Shown: positions 55,608-63,834 of the stretch, piece by piece
How positions within the stretch are numbered: the stretch's first letter is position 1
How the letters are laid out: every line of letters begins with the position of its first letter
DNA from: Rhodospirillales bacterium URHD0017
Lineage (GTDB): Bacteria; Pseudomonadota; Alphaproteobacteria; Reyranellales; Reyranellaceae
DNA: 64,000 nucleotides
Assembly (NCBI GenBank): GCA_900110395.1
Contig: FODP01000008.1
Location: 62,001 to 126,000 of the forward strand
Direction of reading: 5' to 3'
Notes under the pieces: model-generated
Told to the model about the DNA's origin: nothing
What the model saw: the letters and a program-made list of their open reading frames with translations, nothing else
Databases searched by the model: none
Program-made: the position numbers and the translations under genes

Positions 55608-57349
55608 GCAATCGCGTGCGCTGCTCCGGCACCCAGCCGGGCCAGCGGCCGCTCGCCGGCATCCAGACGACGGGCCGCGATTATCGCAACCTGTCGCAGC
55701 CGCAGTACGCCATCCGGCGCGAGGACAGCGTCGCCGTCGCCATGCGCGACGGCAGCCGGCTGCTGGCCGACCTGCGCCTGCCCGACGGTGCCGGGCGCTT
55801 CCCGGCGCTGGTGGCCATCTCGCCCTATCCGCGGCAGATGCAGGGGCTCGGCATCCCGGCGGGCTTCGTCGAGGCGGGGCAGAGCGACTTCTTCGTGCCG
55901 CGCGGCTACGCCCACCTCATCGCCAACAGCCGCGGCACCTGCGGCAGCGAGGGCACCTACGACTTCTGGGGGCCGGAGGAGGCGACCGACCTCTACGACC
56001 TGATCGAGTGGGTGGCGGCGCAGCCCTGGTGCGACGGCAATGTCGGCATGATCGGCGTCAGCTACTTCGCCATCGAGCAGTTCCGTGCCGCATTGCTGAA
56101 GCCGCCGCATCTCAAGGCGATCTTCCCGTTCTCCGGCACGGTCGATCCGTACCGCGAGATCTTCTGGCATGGCGGCATGTTCAACGGTCGCTTCGCCTCG
56201 CGCTACTTCGCGGGCATCGGCATGCTCAGCAAGCGCAAGGATGCCTTCTTCCGCTCGAGCGCCGTCGAGCTCGCCAACAAGATCCTGATGAGCCCGCGCG
56301 TGCACGCCAAGCTCGCCGCTCCGCACAAGGACACGCTGAAGGTGTTCGAGATGGCGTTGCGCTTCGCCTACGACGCCCATCCGTGGGACGACATCTTCGC
56401 CGAGGTCGGCGTCGAGCATCAGTTCTTCGACGACTACTGGCGGTACCGCGACATGTCGCAGCGGATCGGCGAGATCGAGATCCCGATCTATCTCGGCGCC
56501 GACTGGGAGAACGTATGCATGCATCTCGACACGCCGTTCGCGGTCATGGGCGAGGTGAGGAAGTCGGTACCTCATCGCGTCTCGCTGACGCCGCGTGGCT
56601 CGCTGCAATGGCCGTGGGAGAGCCTGCATGTCGAGGCACTGGCCTGGTACGACCACTGGCTGAAGAAGCAGGACACAGGCATCCTCGACGGGCCGACGAT
56701 CCGCTACTACGTCGAGGGCGCCGATGAATGGCGGACCGCCGAAACCTGGCCGCTGCCCGAGACGCGTTTCGTCGACTGGCATCTGCGGGCCGACGGCGTG
56801 CTGGGCGAGGGGGCGGAGCCTGAGGGCAGCCGCGAGTACCTGCATCTGCCGAAGTCGCTCGACCTGCCCAGGAACGTCAACGCTCCCCGCCTTGGCGATG
56901 CGCTCGTCTGGGACACCGCGCCGTTCCAGCAGGCCACCGACCTGGTGGGTCCCTTCAAGCTTAGCCTGCTGGCGAGCTCGACGGCGGCGGACATGAACTG
57001 GATCGTGAAACTGCAGCTCGTCGATGCCGGGGGCACGGCGTCGAACCTGACGCAGGGTTGGCTTCGGGCCAGCCATCGGGCGCTCGACCCGGTGCGCTCC
57101 AGGCCCTGGCGGCCGGTTCATCCGCACGATCGCAGCGAACCGCTGCTGCCCGGCGAACCGACCTGGTTCGAGATCGCGATCGTACCGACCGCCCAGCGCT
57201 TCAAGCCCGGCCAGCGCCTGCGGCTCATCGTCACCAGCGACGACGAGGGCGAATTCGCCATGCAGGGCCTGAGCCACGTGCCCTGCGGCCCGCCGGCGCG
57301 GAACTGCATTTTCGCTGCATCGACATTGATGGTGCCGGTCGTGTCCTGA
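55604..57349 (+). CDS. CocE/NonD family hydrolase (X-Pro dipeptidyl-peptidase S15 type)
   Basis: 581 aa. The N-terminal alpha/beta-hydrolase domain has DSVAVAMRDGSRLLADLRLP, LVAISPYPRQMQGLG, NSRGTCGSEGTYDFWGPEEA and the nucleophile elbow MIGVSYFAIEQFRAALLKPP (Ser153). The helical cap lies in the middle and the C-terminal galactose-binding-like jelly roll near LLPGEPTWFEIAIVPTAQRF and KPGQRLRLIVTSDDEG. Relatives are cocaine esterase and acyl-peptide-type hydrolases; the substrate cannot be told. It is coupled by ATGA to the unknown 256-aa gene. A repeat follows. Confidence 0.9.
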   Translation: MSNRVRCSGTQPGQRPLAGIQTTGRDYRNLSQPQYAIRREDSVAVAMRDGSRLLADLRLPDGAGRFPALVAISPYPRQMQGLGIPAGFVEAGQSDFFVPRGYAHLIANSRGTCGSEGTYDFWGPEEATDLYDLIEWVAAQPWCDGNVGMIGVSYFAIEQFRAALLKPPHLKAIFPFSGTVDPYREIFWHGGMFNGRFASRYFAGIGMLSKRKDAFFRSSAVELANKILMSPRVHAKLAAPHKDTLKVFEMALRFAYDAHPWDDIFAEVGVEHQFFDDYWRYRDMSQRIGEIEIPIYLGADWENVCMHLDTPFAVMGEVRKSVPHRVSLTPRGSLQWPWESLHVEALAWYDHWLKKQDTGILDGPTIRYYVEGADEWRTAETWPLPETRFVDWHLRADGVLGEGAEPEGSREYLHLPKSLDLPRNVNAPRLGDALVWDTAPFQQATDLVGPFKLSLLASSTAADMNWIVKLQLVDAGGTASNLTQGWLRASHRALDPVRSRPWRPVHPHDRSEPLLPGEPTWFEIAIVPTAQRFKPGQRLRLIVTSDDEGEFAMQGLSHVPCGPPARNCIFAASTLMVPVVS

Positions 57350-57354
57350 CTCGT

Positions 57355-57384
57355 CGGAGCGAGGACCTCGAGGTCTGCGCTCCG
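57355..57384. repeat. Imperfect copy of the ggagcgcggacct palindrome
   Basis: CGGAGCGAGGACCT (57355-57368) faces AGGTCTGCGCTCCG (57371-57384); the arms differ from the 39831 copy at two positions and pair imperfectly. It is 6 bases after the CocE stop, the same spacing as the 39831 copy after cysE. Confidence 0.75.
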
Positions 57385-57427
57385 AAGAACTTGACGGCAC
57401 GGCCGCCTTCGATGCCAAGTCGCCGGC

Positions 57428-58060
57428 ATGGGGGCGAGCTTGCCGCGCGTGCTGATCGTCGACGACCATCCGGTGGTGCGGATGGGCCTGCGCGCGCTGA
57501 TCGAGCAGACCGGCCGCTACGAGGTCGTGGGCGAGGCTGGCACGCCGGCCGAGGCCATGCAGGCCACCGTGCGGGCGAGGCCCGACATCATGATTCTCGA
57601 CCTGATGCTGGGCGGCCGCAGCGGCGCCGACCTCGTGGCGCAGTGCCTCGCCGCGGCGCCGGCGCTCAACATCCTGGTCCTGTCGCAGCACGACGAAGCC
57701 TTGCATGCCGAGCGCGTGCTGAAGTCCGGGGCGCGCGGCTATCTCATGAAGGGTGCGGAGCTGGACGGCGTCGTGCAGGCGCTCGACGCCCTCCAGCGCG
57801 GCGAGATCGTGCTGAGCCCGCGCATGAACACCCGCATCCTGGCGCGCCGCCTGCACGACGGACCGGCGGAGCGCTACGCCGACCTGTCGAACCGCGAGAT
57901 GCAGATCTTCATGCTGATCGGCGCCGGCATGACCACGGGCCAGATCGCCGGTGACCTCAATCTCAGCCCCAAGACGGTCGGGGCCAAGACCAAGCTCGGC
58001 CTGGAGACCGCGTCGGAGCTCGAGCGCGAGGCCCTGCTCTATGTCGAGCGCGGCGAGTAG
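57428..58060 (+). CDS. NarL/FixJ-type response regulator with an altered recognition helix
   Basis: 210 aa. Receiver: RVLIVDDHPVVRMGLRALIE, phospho-Asp58 in IMILDLMLGGRSG, NILVLSQHDEALHAERVLKS and GARGYLMKGAELDG (conserved Lys). C-terminal LuxR-like HTH: ADLSNREMQIFMLIGAGMTT, GQIAGDLNLSPKTVGAKTKL then GLETASELEREALLYV. Compared with the usual spacing of about nine residues between KTV and KLGL, only four (GAKT) are present here, a deletion of about five residues in the recognition helix. The kinase gene starts inside the 3' end, so they are translationally coupled. Confidence 0.9.
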   Translation: MGASLPRVLIVDDHPVVRMGLRALIEQTGRYEVVGEAGTPAEAMQATVRARPDIMILDLMLGGRSGADLVAQCLAAAPALNILVLSQHDEALHAERVLKSGARGYLMKGAELDGVVQALDALQRGEIVLSPRMNTRILARRLHDGPAERYADLSNREMQIFMLIGAGMTTGQIAGDLNLSPKTVGAKTKLGLETASELEREALLYVERGE

Positions 58061-59324
58061 CGCATTGGACGACTTCGACGCGCATCTGAGGAAGCTCAAT
58101 GCGCGGCGGCTGCGGCTCGCATCCTGGTATTTTGCGGGGCTGATCGCCCTACTGCTGGTCGCCAACTTCGTCCTGCCGTCGCTGCAGCTCTGGCTGCATG
58201 CCGTCGTGCAGGCAATCGTCATCGCCTATTTCGCCGCCCTCGGCGTCGTCTGCCGGTCGTCCGCCGCCGAACGCTGGCCGACGCCGGCGCTGCCGCTGCT
58301 GTTCGGGTTCGGCGCCGCGGCGACGGGGCTGGTCTTCAGCGTCGACCTCGCCTTTGGCCTCGGCGCCAACCCGGCCTATGCGACGACGGTGTTCGTTGCC
58401 TGCGTGGCGCCGCTGTGGCCGCGCCGGCTGCTGGCTGGCTTCCTCCTGCCGGTCCACGCCGTCTATCTGTCGATCGTGTTCGCGCTCGAGGGGGGCGCGG
58501 TCTTCACCTTGCTTATGGGCATCGGCGGCACCGTCGCGGCGGCGCTCGGCTGGCTGGGCGCCGTCCTGCAGTACCGCACCGAGCGTCACGCCTTCGAAAC
58601 CGCCGCGACCATCCGCGGGCAGCGCGACGAACTGACCGCGGCGCTCGATCGCGTAGGCCGCCTGCTCGACGAGCGCAGCGAGATGGTGGCGACCGTGGCG
58701 CACGACCTGCAGAGCCCGCTCGCCGGCACGCGCGCGCTGCTGCGCACCATTCCCGAGCGGCCGGAGGGCGATGGCCCCAAGCTGCGCGAGATCTCCCGCA
58801 CCTGCGCCGGCATGCAGGACGCCATCACCCGGCTGCTCGAGGCACATGCGGATGAAAGCAGCGATGGAGCGCCCGAGGTCGTCGATCTCGACAGGCTGCT
58901 CGCCGAGGTCGCTGCCGCGGCGACCGCGACGGCGGCCGAGAAGGGCATCGCCATCACGCCCGTAGCGTCGGGGCTTCGCGCGCAGGCCGAGCCGCGGCTG
59001 CTGTCGCGGGCGCTCGACAATCTCGTCTCCAACGCCGTGAAGTTTTCGGCGCGCGGCGGGCAGGTGCGTCTGGCGGCCGGACTGCAGGCGGGGCGCGTGC
59101 GCGTTGCCGTCATCGATCGCGGCCCCGGCATTGCCGCCGCGGAAGTGCCGTCGCTGTTCACCAAGTTCGCGCGACTTGGCCCGCGTCCGACCGGCAGTGA
59201 GCCGACCTCGGGCCTCGGGCTCTACATCGTGCGGAGCCTGGCTGCTCGCATGGGCGCGACCGCGGGCTTCGAACCCAACCCGGCGGGCGGCAGCGTGTTC
59301 TTCCTCGACCTGCCGCCGGCCTGA
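58041..59324 (+). CDS. Sensor histidine kinase, integral membrane type
   Basis: 427 aa. The N-terminus has about six transmembrane helices (for example LASWYFAGLIALLLVANFVL, PLLFGFGAAATGLVFSVDLA, LMGIGGTVAAALGWLGAVLQ, up to residue 180). Then comes a coiled linker (ETAATIRGQRDELTAALDRV), the HisKA domain with the phospho-His in MVATVAHDLQSPLAG (His221), and the HATPase: LSRALDNLVSNAVKFSARGG (N box), VIDRGPGIAAAEVPSLF (G1), SGLGLYIVRSLAARMGATAG (G2). No periplasmic sensor domain, so it may sense within the membrane. The start overlaps the regulator stop by 20 bases. Confidence 0.92.
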   Translation: MSSAASSALDDFDAHLRKLNARRLRLASWYFAGLIALLLVANFVLPSLQLWLHAVVQAIVIAYFAALGVVCRSSAAERWPTPALPLLFGFGAAATGLVFSVDLAFGLGANPAYATTVFVACVAPLWPRRLLAGFLLPVHAVYLSIVFALEGGAVFTLLMGIGGTVAAALGWLGAVLQYRTERHAFETAATIRGQRDELTAALDRVGRLLDERSEMVATVAHDLQSPLAGTRALLRTIPERPEGDGPKLREISRTCAGMQDAITRLLEAHADESSDGAPEVVDLDRLLAEVAAAATATAAEKGIAITPVASGLRAQAEPRLLSRALDNLVSNAVKFSARGGQVRLAAGLQAGRVRVAVIDRGPGIAAAEVPSLFTKFARLGPRPTGSEPTSGLGLYIVRSLAARMGATAGFEPNPAGGSVFFLDLPPA

Positions 59325-59419
59325 TCTTCAGCGCTCGAAGATCAGGCCCGAGACTACGGTTCCTATCGTTCGAACGGCGTCGCCGGAGGAAGTCGGCCAG
59401 TGGCGGCGAACGTCTTCCC

Positions 59420-60397
59420 TCACTCCATCTCGACCTTGAGCTCCTTGAGCTTCTTGCCCCAGAAGGCGTGCTCGTCGGCGACGAACTTGGCGAACTGGGC
59501 GCGTGTGCGGTCGGGCGGTATCTCCAGACCGTCCTTGGCCAGCGCCTGATCCCAGCGCGGATCCTTCATCGCGGCCTTGGTGTCGGCGGCGATCTTGTCG
59601 AGGATGGCGTCGGGCGTCTTGCCCGGTGCGAACAGGCCGTGCCAGCCGTTCACCACGACATCGATGCCCTGTTCCTTGAGCGTCGGCACGTCGGGCATCG
59701 ACTTGATGCGCTTCTCGCCGGTCACCGCCAGCGCCCTGAGGTTGCCGGCCTTGACCTGGCCGACAGCCGGCGGCAGCGAGGAGAAGTTCATGGTGATGAT
59801 GCCGCTGATCACATCGGCCAGCGCCGGGCCGGTGCCCTTGTAGGGCACGTGCGTGATCTTGATGCCGGCCGCATCGGCGAAAAGCGCGCCCGCGAGGTGG
59901 TTGTTGCCGCCGACGCCGGACGACGAGAAGGTGAGCTTGTCGGGATCCTTCTTGGCCAGCGCCACCAGCTCAGCCGCCGTCTTGGCCGGCACCTTGGGAT
60001 TCACCGCCAGCACGTATTGATAGTCCGTGGTCTGGCAGATCGGCGCTAGGGTGGCGAGGGTGTCGATCATGCCCTTCTGCACCCACGGATTGATGATGAC
60101 GTTGGTGCCGACGGCATAGAACAACGTCTGGCCGTCGGGCTTGGCCGCGGCGACAACGCGGGCGCCGACGCTGCCGGCGGCGCCGCCCTTGTTGTCGACC
60201 ACGATCTGCTGACCGATCATCGGCGATTCGATGTTGGCAAGCTCGCGCGCGTTGATGTCGGCGCCGCCGCCCGCGGCATAGCCGACCACGAAGGTGACGG
60301 GCCCGTTGGGCCACGTCGCCTGGGCGCGCAAGACGGAGGGCAGGAGGAGGGCACCCGTCCCCAAGGTCAAGGTCCCGCGTCGTGTAATGACTTTCAT
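59420..60397 (-). CDS. Tripartite tricarboxylate transporter substrate-binding protein (TctC/Bug family)
   Basis: 325 aa. Tat-like/Sec signal MKVITRRGTLTLGTGALLLP ending near AQA. Mature Bug-family landmarks: GPVTFVVGYAAGGGADINAR, GQQIVVDNKGGAAGSVGARV, KLTFSSSGVGGNNHLAGALF, VPYKGTGPALADVISGIITM and LRALAVTGEKRIKSMPDVPT. Binds carboxylates such as citrate in the periplasm for TctAB, which is not near. GGAGGAAG precedes the ATG at 60395-60397. A TcuA-like flavoprotein on the same strand 1.1 kb upstream supports tricarboxylate use, but a lipoprotein gene on the other strand lies between. Confidence 0.93.
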   Translation of the reverse strand: MKVITRRGTLTLGTGALLLPSVLRAQATWPNGPVTFVVGYAAGGGADINARELANIESPMIGQQIVVDNKGGAAGSVGARVVAAAKPDGQTLFYAVGTNVIINPWVQKGMIDTLATLAPICQTTDYQYVLAVNPKVPAKTAAELVALAKKDPDKLTFSSSGVGGNNHLAGALFADAAGIKITHVPYKGTGPALADVISGIITMNFSSLPPAVGQVKAGNLRALAVTGEKRIKSMPDVPTLKEQGIDVVVNGWHGLFAPGKTPDAILDKIAADTKAAMKDPRWDQALAKDGLEIPPDRTRAQFAKFVADEHAFWGKKLKELKVEME

Positions 60398-60495
60398 CGC
60401 TTCCTCCAAACGCCGTTGCCCCCTGCCGTCACTGTAGCAAGCGGCAGGATGACGTAATAGCATCTCGCGGCAAAACCTATACGAGTGGGGGAATA

Positions 60496-61518
60496 GTGAA
60501 ATTCGACCGCCATTTCTCGAGGCTCGTTGCGATCGTTCTCGCACTGGGCGGCGCCCTGTCGGCTTGTGCCCCGGCCTATGAGCCTGACGGCCGGCACCAG
60601 TTGCCGGCGTCGTCGGGCCCCGTGCCGACGGATCGGCTCATGGCACAGTTTTTCGGCGTGTCCACCATCCTGTTCAGAGACGGCACGAAGGCCGTCATGA
60701 TCGATGGTTTTTTCTCGCGCCCGGAATGGGGCGAGCTCCTGTTCCACAAGATCGCGCCGAAGCAGGAGCGAATCGACAAGGCATTGCAAGACGGTCAGGT
60801 GCCCGATCTGCTCGCCCTGATGGTCATCCATTCGCATCATGACCACGCGCTGGATTCGGCCCGCGTCGCTCAAATGAAAGGCGCCGTGCTGATCGGCTCG
60901 GAGTCGACGGCCAATATCGCCTGGGGCGAAGGCTTTGGCGGCGGCGTCATCACCATCCGCGGCCGCGAGACGATCTCCATCGATCCGTACACGATAACCG
61001 TCTTCAGCTTTCCGCATTCACCCGGCGGCGTGGAGCCGTTCCTTCGCGGCGAGATCAAGGAAGGTCTGAAATCGCCGGCTCATTCGACGAAGTACCGGGA
61101 AGGCGGCAACTTTTCGTACCTTATCGAGGATCGCGGTCTCAGGGTGCTCGTTCATGCAAGCGCCAACTTCATTCCCGGCATGTATGCCAATCATCCCGCC
61201 GACGTCGTGTTCCTAAGCATCGGCCAGCTGGGACAGCTGAACCCCAGGATGGCGAAGGAGTATTGGACCGAGGTGGTCGAGAGGACATACGCAAAGCTCG
61301 TCATCCCGATCCATTGGGATGACTTCACCAACCCCCTCGACGCCGACAAGCCACTCACGCCCGCGTCGGTGCCCTTCGATTTCCACAACGCCATGGAGAG
61401 GGTCCAGGTCTACGCGGACAAGGCGGACAAGAAGGTTTGCTGGGGATTCATGCCGCTGTTCAAGCCGGTCGATCTGCAGGCGGCCGTGGATAACTGTCCG
61501 CCTAGTTCTTCCCCTTGA
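60496..61518 (+). CDS. Metallo-beta-lactamase-fold lipoprotein
   Basis: 340 aa. Lipoprotein signal VAIVLALGGALSAC (lipobox LSAC, Cys about residue 24). Then the MBL fold: IDGFFSRPEWGELLF, the metal motif MVIHSHHDHALDSARV (His112, His114, Asp116, His117), HASANFIPGMYA and KLVIPIHWDDFTNPLD with later metal-ligand His. The fold is that of an outer- or inner-membrane-anchored hydrolase of unknown substrate. GTG start at 60496 after GGGGGAA; the in-frame upstream sequence holds a stop. It is divergent from the TctC-type gene and convergent with the TcuA-like gene (17-base stop overlap). Confidence 0.87.
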   Translation: MKFDRHFSRLVAIVLALGGALSACAPAYEPDGRHQLPASSGPVPTDRLMAQFFGVSTILFRDGTKAVMIDGFFSRPEWGELLFHKIAPKQERIDKALQDGQVPDLLALMVIHSHHDHALDSARVAQMKGAVLIGSESTANIAWGEGFGGGVITIRGRETISIDPYTITVFSFPHSPGGVEPFLRGEIKEGLKSPAHSTKYREGGNFSYLIEDRGLRVLVHASANFIPGMYANHPADVVFLSIGQLGQLNPRMAKEYWTEVVERTYAKLVIPIHWDDFTNPLDADKPLTPASVPFDFHNAMERVQVYADKADKKVCWGFMPLFKPVDLQAAVDNCPPSSSP

Positions 61519-62992
61519 CGTAGAGTCCCGCGCCGTCGCCGGCGAGCTTGCCCAGCACGGCGCCCGACACCAGGCCGGTGCCGCCCGGGTAGTTGTGATA
61601 GAACAGCCCGCCCACCAGCTCGCCCGCGGCGAACAGGCCGGGGATCGGTTGGCCGTCGGTGCTCTCGACCTCGCCCTGGTTGGTGATCTTGAGGCCACCG
61701 AAGGTGAAGGTGAGGCCGCAGGTCACCGCATAGGCCTCGAACGGCGGCTGGTCGATCGTGTTGGCCCAATGGCTCTTCGGAATGGCGAGGCCGCGCGTCG
61801 AGCGGCCGTCCTTGACGGCCGGATTGAACGGCACCTCGGTCATCACCGCGGCGTTCCATTCCTTGATGGTCTTGAGGAACTGCTGCTCGTCGACGCCTTC
61901 GAGCTTCTTGGCCAGCTCCTCGATCGTGTCGGCGCGCACCTTGGTCATGCGCTTGATGCGGTACTCGTCGCGCAGCCGGTCGAGCACCTTGGAATCGAAG
62001 ATCTGCCACGCGAACTGCTGCGGCTGGCTCAGGATCACCGCGCCGTACTTGGCGTAGGTGTAGTTGCGGAAGTCAGCGCCCTCGTCGACGAAGCGAACGC
62101 CGTTGGCATTGACCATGATGCCGAGCGGATAGGAATGCTTCTGGAAGTTGTCGCCGACCTCGAGGTCGCCGAACTCGGGCGCGTTCATGTCCCAGCCGAC
62201 GGCGTGGCCGCCCGACCAGTTGCCGTGCGCCTTGGCGCCGATCGCCAGCGCCATGTTGATGCCGGCGCCGGTGTTGAAGCGCGTGCCGCGCACCTTGGCG
62301 AGGTCCCAGGTCGGCCCGAGATAGCGCGTGCGCATCTCGGCGTTGCTCTCGAAGCCGCCGCACGCCAGCACCACGGCCTTGGCGCCGATCCTGACCTTGC
62401 GGCCCTTGTGGCGGGCGATGACGCCGCGCACCACGCCGTCCTCCTCGATCAGCGACACCGCCGCCGTCTGGTAGTGGATCGGGATGCCGGCCTTGATCGC
62501 GGCCTTGTGCTCGAGATCGACCAGGCCCGGACCGCCGCCCCACGCCTCGACGGCGAGCCCGCCCCAGAACTTGTACTTGCCGTTCACCTTGAAGGCCTGG
62601 CGGCCGTAGGAGGGCTGGAAGCGCACGCCCTTGGTGCGCATCCACTTCATGGTCTCGAAGCTGCGGCCGATCAGGATGTCGGTGAGTTCGGGATCGCAGC
62701 GGTAGTTGGTGACACGGCCCATGTCGTCTAAAAATTCATCGGCGGTGTACTTGCCGAAATCGACGTCGCGCTTCTCGTCCTCGGTGAGGTCGTAGAGTTG
62801 CACGAGGTCGTCGACGCCGTGGAACACCACGCGCATGGCGCCCGCCGTATAGGTGCTGTTGCCGCCGCGCTCCTCTTCGGGGGCGGCCTCGAGCATGGCG
62901 ACCGAAGCGCCCGTTTCACGCGCTGCAAGGGCGGCACAGGCGGCCGCATTTCCGGCGCCCACCACCAGCACATCGACCTGGAAATCGTCCAC
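61502..62992 (-). CDS. FAD-dependent oxidoreductase, TcuA-like (tricarballylate dehydrogenase)
   Basis: 496 aa of the succinate dehydrogenase/fumarate reductase flavoprotein family. VDVLVVGAGNAAACAALAAR is the dinucleotide-binding motif, then EERGGNSTYTAGAMRVVFHG, QPSYGRQAFKVNGKYKFWGG, and the C-terminal GLTFTFGGLKITNQGEVEST-DGQPIPGLFAAGELVGGLFY with the GGTGLVSGAVLGK FAD loop. TcuA oxidises tricarballylate to cis-aconitate; GNSTYTAGAMR fits that group, though related fumarate-reductase-like substrates are possible. GTG start at 62990-62992 after AAGAGGAG. A TcuB partner is not in the window. Confidence 0.85.
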   Translation of the reverse strand: MDDFQVDVLVVGAGNAAACAALAARETGASVAMLEAAPEEERGGNSTYTAGAMRVVFHGVDDLVQLYDLTEDEKRDVDFGKYTADEFLDDMGRVTNYRCDPELTDILIGRSFETMKWMRTKGVRFQPSYGRQAFKVNGKYKFWGGLAVEAWGGGPGLVDLEHKAAIKAGIPIHYQTAAVSLIEEDGVVRGVIARHKGRKVRIGAKAVVLACGGFESNAEMRTRYLGPTWDLAKVRGTRFNTGAGINMALAIGAKAHGNWSGGHAVGWDMNAPEFGDLEVGDNFQKHSYPLGIMVNANGVRFVDEGADFRNYTYAKYGAVILSQPQQFAWQIFDSKVLDRLRDEYRIKRMTKVRADTIEELAKKLEGVDEQQFLKTIKEWNAAVMTEVPFNPAVKDGRSTRGLAIPKSHWANTIDQPPFEAYAVTCGLTFTFGGLKITNQGEVESTDGQPIPGLFAAGELVGGLFYHNYPGGTGLVSGAVLGKLAGDGAGLYVKGKN

Positions 62993-63044
62993 TTTGGCAC
63001 TCCTCTTGCAGGCACGGCCCCAGAATTGCGGGTAGAATACCGTT

Positions 63045-63695
63045 ATGGGTGATCGTTTCGACCGTCTAGGGGTCCGGCATGCCAATGTCGAGGCCCTGCT
63101 GCGCAGGCCCGGCATCGGCCACAACAACGGCCCGACCTTCGACATGTCGTGGGAGGCCTGGGTGTGGCGCCGCGCCACCGCCAAGGCGTGGAAAAACCCC
63201 AAGCCGGAAGTGGCGATGATGCGGCTGAAGCGCGCCGAGCGGCTGGGCATCACCTACAAGGAACTGACCGCGGCAATCATGGATTCGGGCGCCCACCTCG
63301 GCGCCGCCGTGATCCCCCTGTCGCTGGCCGCCCGCGTGCGCCGCGGTCCCAACCGCGAGATCATCGTCGAGCCGCGCAATTCGGTCGCGGCCCTTGTAGC
63401 GAAATTCCGCGGCCGCCTGTTGGTGCTGGGCGACATCGACGCCGTGCCCGGCCTCAGCGAAGAGGAACGCGCCGAGTTCCTGGCGACCCTCAACCGCGCC
63501 TTCGACGGCAAGGTCGAGACGATCGGCTGGGGCCATGACGGCCCCGCCATCCGCAAGATGCTCAAGGCCAACAACCTGCCGCACCAGGAGGCCTTCCTGG
63601 TCGGCGCCGGCATGGGCCATCAGGTGCTGGGCGAAGCGGCCGGCCTGCCGCTCACCAAGGACATCGAGAGCTGGTTCGCCTCGACCTCACCCTGA
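63045..63695 (+). CDS. Unknown protein of the GIGHNNGP type, 216 aa
   Basis: PGIGHNNGPTFDMSWEAWVW near residues 23-42 is a motif I recall from several uncharacterised alphaproteobacterial proteins. Then RLKRAERLGITYKELTAAIM, IVEPRNSVAALVAKFRGRLL, the strand-like LLVLGDIDAVPGLSEEERAE and IGWGHDGPAIRKMLKANNLP plus QEAFLVGAGMGHQVLGEAAG. The second half could be a phosphatase-like Rossmann fold but no catalytic motif is complete. No signal. The final residues and the TGA stop lie at the start of a palindromic repeat. Confidence 0.6.
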   Translation: MGDRFDRLGVRHANVEALLRRPGIGHNNGPTFDMSWEAWVWRRATAKAWKNPKPEVAMMRLKRAERLGITYKELTAAIMDSGAHLGAAVIPLSLAARVRRGPNREIIVEPRNSVAALVAKFRGRLLVLGDIDAVPGLSEEERAEFLATLNRAFDGKVETIGWGHDGPAIRKMLKANNLPHQEAFLVGAGMGHQVLGEAAGLPLTKDIESWFASTSP

Positions 63696-63789
63696 GGAGC
63701 GTCCCGCAGGGACGCGTCTCGAAGGGTGGGCAACCACAAGGTGCTCGTTCCCATCCTTCGAGACGCATCGCTGCGCGATGCTCCTCAGG
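63691..63789. repeat. Palindromic repeat of the 'cctgaggagcgt' type
   Basis: CCTGAGGAGC at 63691-63700 faces GCTCCTCAGG ending at 63789. Inner arms gcgtctcgaagg and ccttcgagacgc pair as well. It supplies the stop codon of the preceding gene (TGA at 63693-63695) and ends 46 bases before the CoA-transferase start. Confidence 0.85.
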
Positions 63790-63834
63790 ATGAGGCGGTG
63801 GGTGTAACGAGGACGGTGTTGTATTGAGGTCCCC

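Noticed and set aside
61319..62731. 470-aa plus-strand frame opposite the TcuA-like gene
   Set aside because: Antisense shadow without motifs; the minus strand encodes a complete FAD enzyme.
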